In this document: piece after piece, positions 59,698 to 64,000 of the stretch | Position numbering within the stretch: the stretch's first letter is position 1 | How the letters are laid out: the number at the start of each line of letters is the position of its first letter | Program-made: the position numbers and the translations under genes | Notes under the pieces: model-generated | The model's input: the letters and a program-made list of their open reading frames with translations, nothing else | Database searches by the model: none | What the model was told of the DNA's origin: nothing | DNA from: Ornithinimicrobium faecis | GTDB lineage: Bacteria > Actinomycetota > Actinomycetes > Actinomycetales > Dermatophilaceae | DNA length: 64,000 bases | Direction: 5' to 3' | Assembly (NCBI RefSeq): GCF_023923225.1 | Contig: NZ_CP099489.1 | Location: 2,170,001 to 2,234,000 of the forward strand

Positions 59698-60744
59698 GTG
59701 CAGCCAGCTGCCAGTGACTCAGCAGACGAGTCGTTCCTGGTCCGACCGGCCCGGGAGGCGGACCGCCACGGCGTCCCCGCGAGCTGGTGGCATCCCGATG
59801 CCTGGCGTGCGGGGGCCCGATCGCTGGTGGTGGAGAGCGCTGGTGCCATCGTGGCGGCAGCGGCTCGCTGCCCCAACCGGGTGCACCCACTGCGTCACTC
59901 GGCCTGGCTGCACCTGTCCGAGGGAGGCGGACGGAGCACGACGTCCGGTGAGGTGGCGTCGGGTGAGGAGACGTCAGGTGAGGTGATGTCGAGTGAGGAG
60001 ACGTCAGGTGAGGTGATGTCGAGTGAGGCGACGTCAGGTGAGGTGATGTCGGGTCAGGAGACGTCAGGTGAGGAGACGTTGGGAGCGGCACCGTCCCCTG
60101 CCGGAGTCGCCGTCCTGCGTGCCCTGCGCGACGCGGGCGACCTCCCGCTGTCCCTCAAGGCCGTGCCGGGCACTGTCGAGCACGCCACGATCGTGGCGGC
60201 CGGTGGTGTCGTCTATCAGCACTGCCCGCCCGAGCTCGTGCCGACGGGCACCCCGACGCTGCGGGAGTGGTGTGCGGCCCAGCGCGCCGGGGCCGCTCGG
60301 TCTGGCGTGCATCTGGTGCGCGGCGCGGAGCGGTCAACGACCGACCTGACGCGCGCCTGGACCCAGCTCTACGAGGTGGTTCACGCTGACTGGTCGCCCA
60401 CCGCACCGACGGCCGACCTGCTGGAGATCTTCGGGCCGATGATCGAGGCCGAGCTGGAGTCGGACAGCACGGTGCTGGCCCTGGTGGACGGTGAGATCGT
60501 TGCCGCGAGCTTCGTCTTCCTGGGTTCGGACCCGGCCGTTGAGACGGTTGCCGAGGCGCTGGTGCCCGGGCATCCCCACGCACGCAGCGCCGTTGGAGCA
60601 TGCCTGGCGGACGTGTTGGCGCGGACCGACGGGCGCCCGGTCGAGTTTGACGGGCACCGCAGTGATCCTCACTTCTTCCCGTTGCTGGCATCCCTGCCGG
60701 ACGTGCGGGCCGGCGACACGCCCCTGGATCTCCTGGAGCTCTGA
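59698..60744 (+). CDS. GNAT-like protein with internal tandem repeats
   Basis: 348 residues from GTG at 59698, 8 bp after ruvB. The C-terminal half (LTRAWTQLYEVVHADWSPTA, LALVDGEIVAASFVFLGSDP, PVEFDGHRSDPHFFPLLASL) resembles GNAT-fold acetyltransferases, though the acetyl-CoA loop is not textbook. Residues about 81-127 are low-complexity (T)SGEV/MSSEE units made by 15-bp DNA repeats, probably a flexible, length-variable linker. No function can be assigned. Confidence 0.6.
   Translation: MQPAASDSADESFLVRPAREADRHGVPASWWHPDAWRAGARSLVVESAGAIVAAAARCPNRVHPLRHSAWLHLSEGGGRSTTSGEVASGEETSGEVMSSEETSGEVMSSEATSGEVMSGQETSGEETLGAAPSPAGVAVLRALRDAGDLPLSLKAVPGTVEHATIVAAGGVVYQHCPPELVPTGTPTLREWCAAQRAGAARSGVHLVRGAERSTTDLTRAWTQLYEVVHADWSPTAPTADLLEIFGPMIEAELESDSTVLALVDGEIVAASFVFLGSDPAVETVAEALVPGHPHARSAVGACLADVLARTDGRPVEFDGHRSDPHFFPLLASLPDVRAGDTPLDLLEL
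59940..60079 (+). repeat. In-frame 15/30-bp minisatellite
   Basis: About nine 15-bp units of GGTGAGG(A/T)GA(C/T)GTC(A/G) type, arranged as a 30-bp higher-order period seen at 59971, 60001 and 60031. Because the unit is a multiple of three, copy changes alter length but not frame. Confidence 0.9.
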
Positions 60745-60834
60745 GCCCGCACTGGGTCAGGTGGAGGTGACCGAGGCGGCCGCCGACGGAGCCCAGAGGG
60801 TTGGTGGAGAGTCGGGGTTCGTGGGCTGTGGCCC

Positions 60835-60892
60835 GTACGAAACCGCTACGAACTTTGCTGAGGGGTGTGCGAGACCTTTATCAAAATGCGGG
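60835..60892 (+). repeat. Third copy of the 31-32-bp repeat family
   Basis: Two units spaced 32 bp, opening CGTACGAAACC (60835) and TGTGCGAGACC (60867), the second continuing TTTATCAAAATGCGGG. They match the clusters at 44466-44579 (reverse complement) and 45173-45265. Located in the gap between the GNAT-like gene and yajC. Confidence 0.85.
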
Positions 60893-60966
60893 AGATTACC
60901 TGATTGTTACCTGATCAGCGGGGTGGGGTGTTGGGTGGACCCAGTCGCGTCACCTAGACTGCCGCG

Positions 60967-61013
60967 AGTGTCCACAGGCGGTGGACCGCCCAAGGTCAGG
61001 GCGCCTGGACACT
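60967..61013 (+). promoter_or_regulatory. Hairpin in the yajC-secDF leader
   Basis: AGTGTCC-AC-AGGCG (60967-60980) pairs with CGCCTGGACACT (61002-61013), a 12-bp stem with a 2-nt bulge and a 21-nt GC-rich loop. It ends 28 bp before the yajC ATG, with AAGGA next to the start. Could be a leader structure or a terminator for upstream transcription; no further signal separates these. Confidence 0.45.
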
Positions 61014-61041
61014 CTCCAACAGACGTTATAAGGACTCTTCC

Positions 61042-61383
61042 ATGTCGCCACTGGCCTCGGCCGCTGCCTCCGGAGGCAGCGGTGATGGCTTCAGCATGTT
61101 GCTGCTGTTGCTGCCCCTCCTCCTCATCGCTTTCCTCTTCTGGTCGCAGCGCAACCGGCAGAAGAAGTTCAAGGAGATGCAGTCCGACCTGCAGGTCGGG
61201 TCCCGGGTGATGACGACCACCGGGCTCTACGGCACCATCGCGCAGATGGACGACAACACGGTCCAGGTCGAGGCTGCGCCGGGGGTCGTGCTGCAGTTTG
61301 ACCGTCGGGTCGTCATGCAGGCACCGGGGGCACAGCCCCCGCACGCCCAGCCGGAGACCGACAACACCACCGGAGAGCAGTGA
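61042..61383 (+). CDS. yajC: Preprotein translocase accessory subunit YajC
   Basis: 113 residues. Single membrane helix (FSMLLLLLPLLLIAFLFWSQ, about 17-36), then the conserved cytoplasmic RNRQKKFKEMQSDLQVGSRV and MTTTGLYGTIAQMDDNTVQV domain. Partner of SecDF in protein export. The Pro-rich C-terminus is disordered. Its TGA overlaps the secD start region; yajC-secD-secF form one operon. Confidence 0.95.
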   Translation: MSPLASAAASGGSGDGFSMLLLLLPLLLIAFLFWSQRNRQKKFKEMQSDLQVGSRVMTTTGLYGTIAQMDDNTVQVEAAPGVVLQFDRRVVMQAPGAQPPHAQPETDNTTGEQ

Positions 61384-63287
61384 TGGCGGGCAACTCACGC
61401 AACCGCAAGGGCGGCAACCCCCGCAACCGCAAGTCGCGCAACACACTGCTGGCTCTGTTGGCCCTGATCCTTGTCCTGGGTGGGGGACTGGGCGCGGCTC
61501 ACACGTGGGGTGAGCCCAAGGCTCAACTCACGCCGCTGCTGGGGCTGGACCTGGCCGGTGGGCGACAGGTGGTCATCGAGCCGATCGTCGAGGGTGGACA
61601 GAGCGTCCAGTCCGAACAACTGGACCAGGCCATCGACATCATCCGCCGCCGCGTCGACGGCAGCGGCGTGGCCGAGGCCGAGGTCTCCCGCCTCGGCTCC
61701 AACATCCAGGTGGCCATCCCCGGCACACCAACCTCGGAACAGCTCGAGGCGCTCAGCCGCTCCTCCCAGCTCCGCTTCCGCGCCGTCCTGGTCTCGGCAC
61801 CCGTGACCCAGCAGGCGCCGACCGAGCCGCCGCGCGAGCTGCCGATGCCGCCTGGGGCACTGGAAGACCCGATGGCCGAGCCGACCGAGGCTCCCACCGG
61901 CGCTGACGATGCCGAGACCACCAACGCGGCCTATCCAGAGGGTCTCCTCGTGGACCAGACGCCCGTGCTGAGCGCAGTCGGCGCGACGGACTCTGCGGAC
62001 ACCACAGACGCACCCGCCACCGATGACGGTGCCAGCACCGACGACGCGCAGTCCACGCAGGCCCCGGACGACTCGGCGGTGACTGACGGCCCGGACGGGC
62101 CCGAGCCGACGGATGCGAGCGACCTCGCCTGGATCACCCCGGAGCTGCAGCAGCAGTTCATGGACTATGACTGCACCGACGAGGAGAACCAGCGCGCCGC
62201 CTCGTCTGCTCCGGCTGACCAGGCCCTCGTGGTCTGCTCTGCAGGCGGCACGGAGAAGTTCATCCTCGGTCCGTCTGAGCTCAGCGGTGCGTCGCTGACC
62301 GATGCCAGCTCCGGCCTGCAGGTCGGCGCCGGTGGGCAGCCCACCGGCATCGTGGAGGTTCGGCTGAACTTCGACAGTGAGGGCCGCGATGCCTTCCGCG
62401 AGATCACGACCCGCCTGTTCAACTTCGGCCAGAACACCTCGCAGAACCGCTTTGCGATCGTGCTGGACGGCGAGGTCATCTCCGCCCCGGGCGTCAACTC
62501 GCCCATCACCGATGGCGTGGCAACGATCTCCGGTGGCTTCACCAATGACAGCGCCAAGGAGCTGGCCAACACCCTGAAGTTCGGTGCGCTGCCGATGAGC
62601 TTCGACGTGCAGACCTCCGAGCAGCTGAGCCCCCAGCTCGGCGGGGAGCAGCTGCGTCTGGGCATGATTGCCGGCGCGATCGGCATGATCCTGGTGTTCA
62701 TCTACTCGCTGTTCCAGTATCGAGCGCTCGGACTGGTCACGATCGCCTCGCTGATCATCGCCGCGATCCTGGCCTACCTGGCCGTGACATTCCTCGGATG
62801 GGCCACGAACTTCCGCCTCACCATGGCCGGTGTGACCGGTCTGATCGTCGCGATCGGTGTGACGGCGGACAGTTTCATCGTCTACTTCGAACGCATCCGT
62901 GACGAGGTGCGCACCGGGCGTCCGCTGCGCTATGCCGTCGACACGGGGTGGCGGCGCGCCCGACGCACCATCATCATCTCCGACGTGGTCAACCTGATCG
63001 CCGCCGGTGCGCTCTATTTCCTCTCCGAGTCCAGTGTGAAGGCGTTCGCCTTCGCCCTGGGTCTGAGCACCGTCATCGACCTGCTCGTCGTCATCATGTT
63101 CACCCACCCGGTGGTGAGCATCCTGGCCAACACCAAGTTCTTCGGCGAGGGGCACAAGTGGTCGGGCATGGACCCTGAGCACCTGGGCGCCCGTCGTTCC
63201 ACCTATCTGGGCCGTGGCCAGTTCGCGATGCCCGAACCCAAACGGACTGGTCCCACTCGGGAGCAGACCGAGGGAGGCATCGTCTGA
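61380..63287 (+). CDS. secD: Protein translocase subunit SecD
   Basis: 635 residues from GTG at 61380 (or ATG 61383). TM1 near 23-42, then the first periplasmic domain with LLGLDLAGGRQVVIEPI and IIRRRVDGSGVAEAEVSRLG. Residues about 160-248 are an acidic Thr/Asp/Ala-rich insertion. P1 continues to the fold with GKELANTLKFGALPMSFD-like segment, and TM2-6 follow from about 430 (LGMIAGAIGMILVFIYSLFQ, GVTGLIVAIGVTADSFIVYF with the Asp of the proton path). Uses the proton gradient to pull exported proteins outward. The stop shares a base with secF. Confidence 0.96.
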   Translation: MMAGNSRNRKGGNPRNRKSRNTLLALLALILVLGGGLGAAHTWGEPKAQLTPLLGLDLAGGRQVVIEPIVEGGQSVQSEQLDQAIDIIRRRVDGSGVAEAEVSRLGSNIQVAIPGTPTSEQLEALSRSSQLRFRAVLVSAPVTQQAPTEPPRELPMPPGALEDPMAEPTEAPTGADDAETTNAAYPEGLLVDQTPVLSAVGATDSADTTDAPATDDGASTDDAQSTQAPDDSAVTDGPDGPEPTDASDLAWITPELQQQFMDYDCTDEENQRAASSAPADQALVVCSAGGTEKFILGPSELSGASLTDASSGLQVGAGGQPTGIVEVRLNFDSEGRDAFREITTRLFNFGQNTSQNRFAIVLDGEVISAPGVNSPITDGVATISGGFTNDSAKELANTLKFGALPMSFDVQTSEQLSPQLGGEQLRLGMIAGAIGMILVFIYSLFQYRALGLVTIASLIIAAILAYLAVTFLGWATNFRLTMAGVTGLIVAIGVTADSFIVYFERIRDEVRTGRPLRYAVDTGWRRARRTIIISDVVNLIAAGALYFLSESSVKAFAFALGLSTVIDLLVVIMFTHPVVSILANTKFFGEGHKWSGMDPEHLGARRSTYLGRGQFAMPEPKRTGPTREQTEGGIV

Positions 63288-64000
63288 TGTTTAGTTTTGC
63301 CAGATTCGGTAATGAGCTGTTCACCGGGAAGCGCTCGTTCAACATCGTCGGGCGGCGCAACCTCTGGTATGGCATCGCAGGTGTCCTGATCGTCGTGTCG
63401 ATTCTCGGCATCTTCGTCAAGGGCCTCAACTTTGGCATCGAGTTCCGTGGTGGCACCGAGCTGCGGGTGCCCGGTGTCAGCAACATGCAGGACTATGAGA
63501 CGCGGGCCGAGGAGGCGCTGCGGGCACAGGCCCCCGACGCCGCTGAGGTCTCGGTCACCCAGATCGGCTCCGACACGGTCCGCATCCAGACCGGTGAGCT
63601 GACCTCCACGGAGTCCGACGACAGCATCGAGGCACTGGCAGAGGAGTTCTCGGTCGACAGCACCAACGTCACCAGTTCCTTTGTCGGTCCCTCCTGGGGT
63701 GACACCGTCACCACGAAGGCACTTCAGGCCCTGATCGCGTTCCTCGTGCTCATCACCATCGTGCTGGCCTTCTATTTCCGCACCTGGAAGATGGCGGCGG
63801 CGGCCCTCGTCGCGCTGCTGCACGACGTGCTCTTCACCGTCGGGATCTATGGGCTGTTGGGGATCGAGATCTCCCCGGCGTCGATGATCGGCTTCCTGAC
63901 GATCCTCGGCTACTCGATCTACGACACCATCGTCGTCTTCGACAAGGTGCGTGAAAACACCGAGTACGCCCTGGACTCCCAGCGCACGACCTACTCCCAC
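63287..64000 (+). CDS. secF: Protein translocase subunit SecF (3' truncated by window end)
   Basis: 238 residues visible from ATG at 63287, open to the window edge. TM1 near 30-48 (LWYGIAGVLIVVSILGIFVK), periplasmic P4 domain starting GLNFGIEFRGGTEL, then TM2 onward (LQALIAFLVLITIVLAFYF, VALLHDVLFTVGIYGLLGIE) and ILGYSIYDTIVVFDKVREN, the conserved SecF signature with its Asp. Partner of SecD; the remaining ~150 residues lie outside the window. Confidence 0.97.
   Translation, partial: MFSFARFGNELFTGKRSFNIVGRRNLWYGIAGVLIVVSILGIFVKGLNFGIEFRGGTELRVPGVSNMQDYETRAEEALRAQAPDAAEVSVTQIGSDTVRIQTGELTSTESDDSIEALAEEFSVDSTNVTSSFVGPSWGDTVTTKALQALIAFLVLITIVLAFYFRTWKMAAAALVALLHDVLFTVGIYGLLGIEISPASMIGFLTILGYSIYDTIVVFDKVRENTEYALDSQRTTYSH

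Overview
The window is chromosomal DNA of a high-GC actinobacterium. It carries phosphatidyl-myo-inositol mannoside (PIM) synthesis genes, the order thrS / HIT / pgsA / PIM acyltransferase / pimA / pdxS / pdxT / yebC / ruvCAB / yajC / secD / secF, many GTG starts, and 4-bp stop/start overlaps. The gene order and style suggest Intrasporangiaceae or a close relative. This is an inference from gene content, not a database match.

Layout. 1-7432: operon of three glycosyltransferases, an ABC exporter and two APH-like kinases, probably making and exporting a surface glycoconjugate. 7448-10847: TetR repressor with twin operators and an MMPL exporter. 10965-13470: divergent AztD-like zinc lipoprotein and TDT-family transporter sharing two Zur/Fur-like boxes. 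13476-13750: an apparently free-standing RNA unit (promoter, 16-nt match to the 16S rRNA tail, 12-codon ORF, branched hairpins, terminator). 13884-18172: ackA-pta and a class IV aminotransferase.

18279-27464: a 9.2-kb integrative element in tRNA-Val(CAC), bounded by exact 44-bp repeats. It carries xis, int, a zinc-ribbon protein, an origin-like field of TGGTCAAC repeats around a 122-bp nested palindrome, a membrane J-domain protein, a RelBE-type toxin-antitoxin pair, an MFS exporter, decayed genes and a CCA-adding-enzyme homologue. Integration replaced the encoded CCA end of the tRNA gene with CCC. 28334-31212: HepT/MntA pair, integrase fragment and an IS110-family element.

31261-42406: lipoproteins, a methyltransferase, an aldo/keto reductase, a DsbA/CcdA thiol-redox operon divergent from a BlaI/M56 operon, a HelR-like RNA polymerase protection protein behind a rifamycin-associated element, thymidine kinase and a siderophore-interacting protein. 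42471-64000: the conserved housekeeping block, interrupted by an accessory patch between thrS and the HIT gene (44457-48260: IS3-type orfA, 31-bp tandem repeats, ASCH-like regulator, nitroreductase-family protein, DUF222/HNH protein) and by an epoxide hydrolase / CGNR-regulator cassette splitting pdxS from pdxT. secF runs off the right edge.
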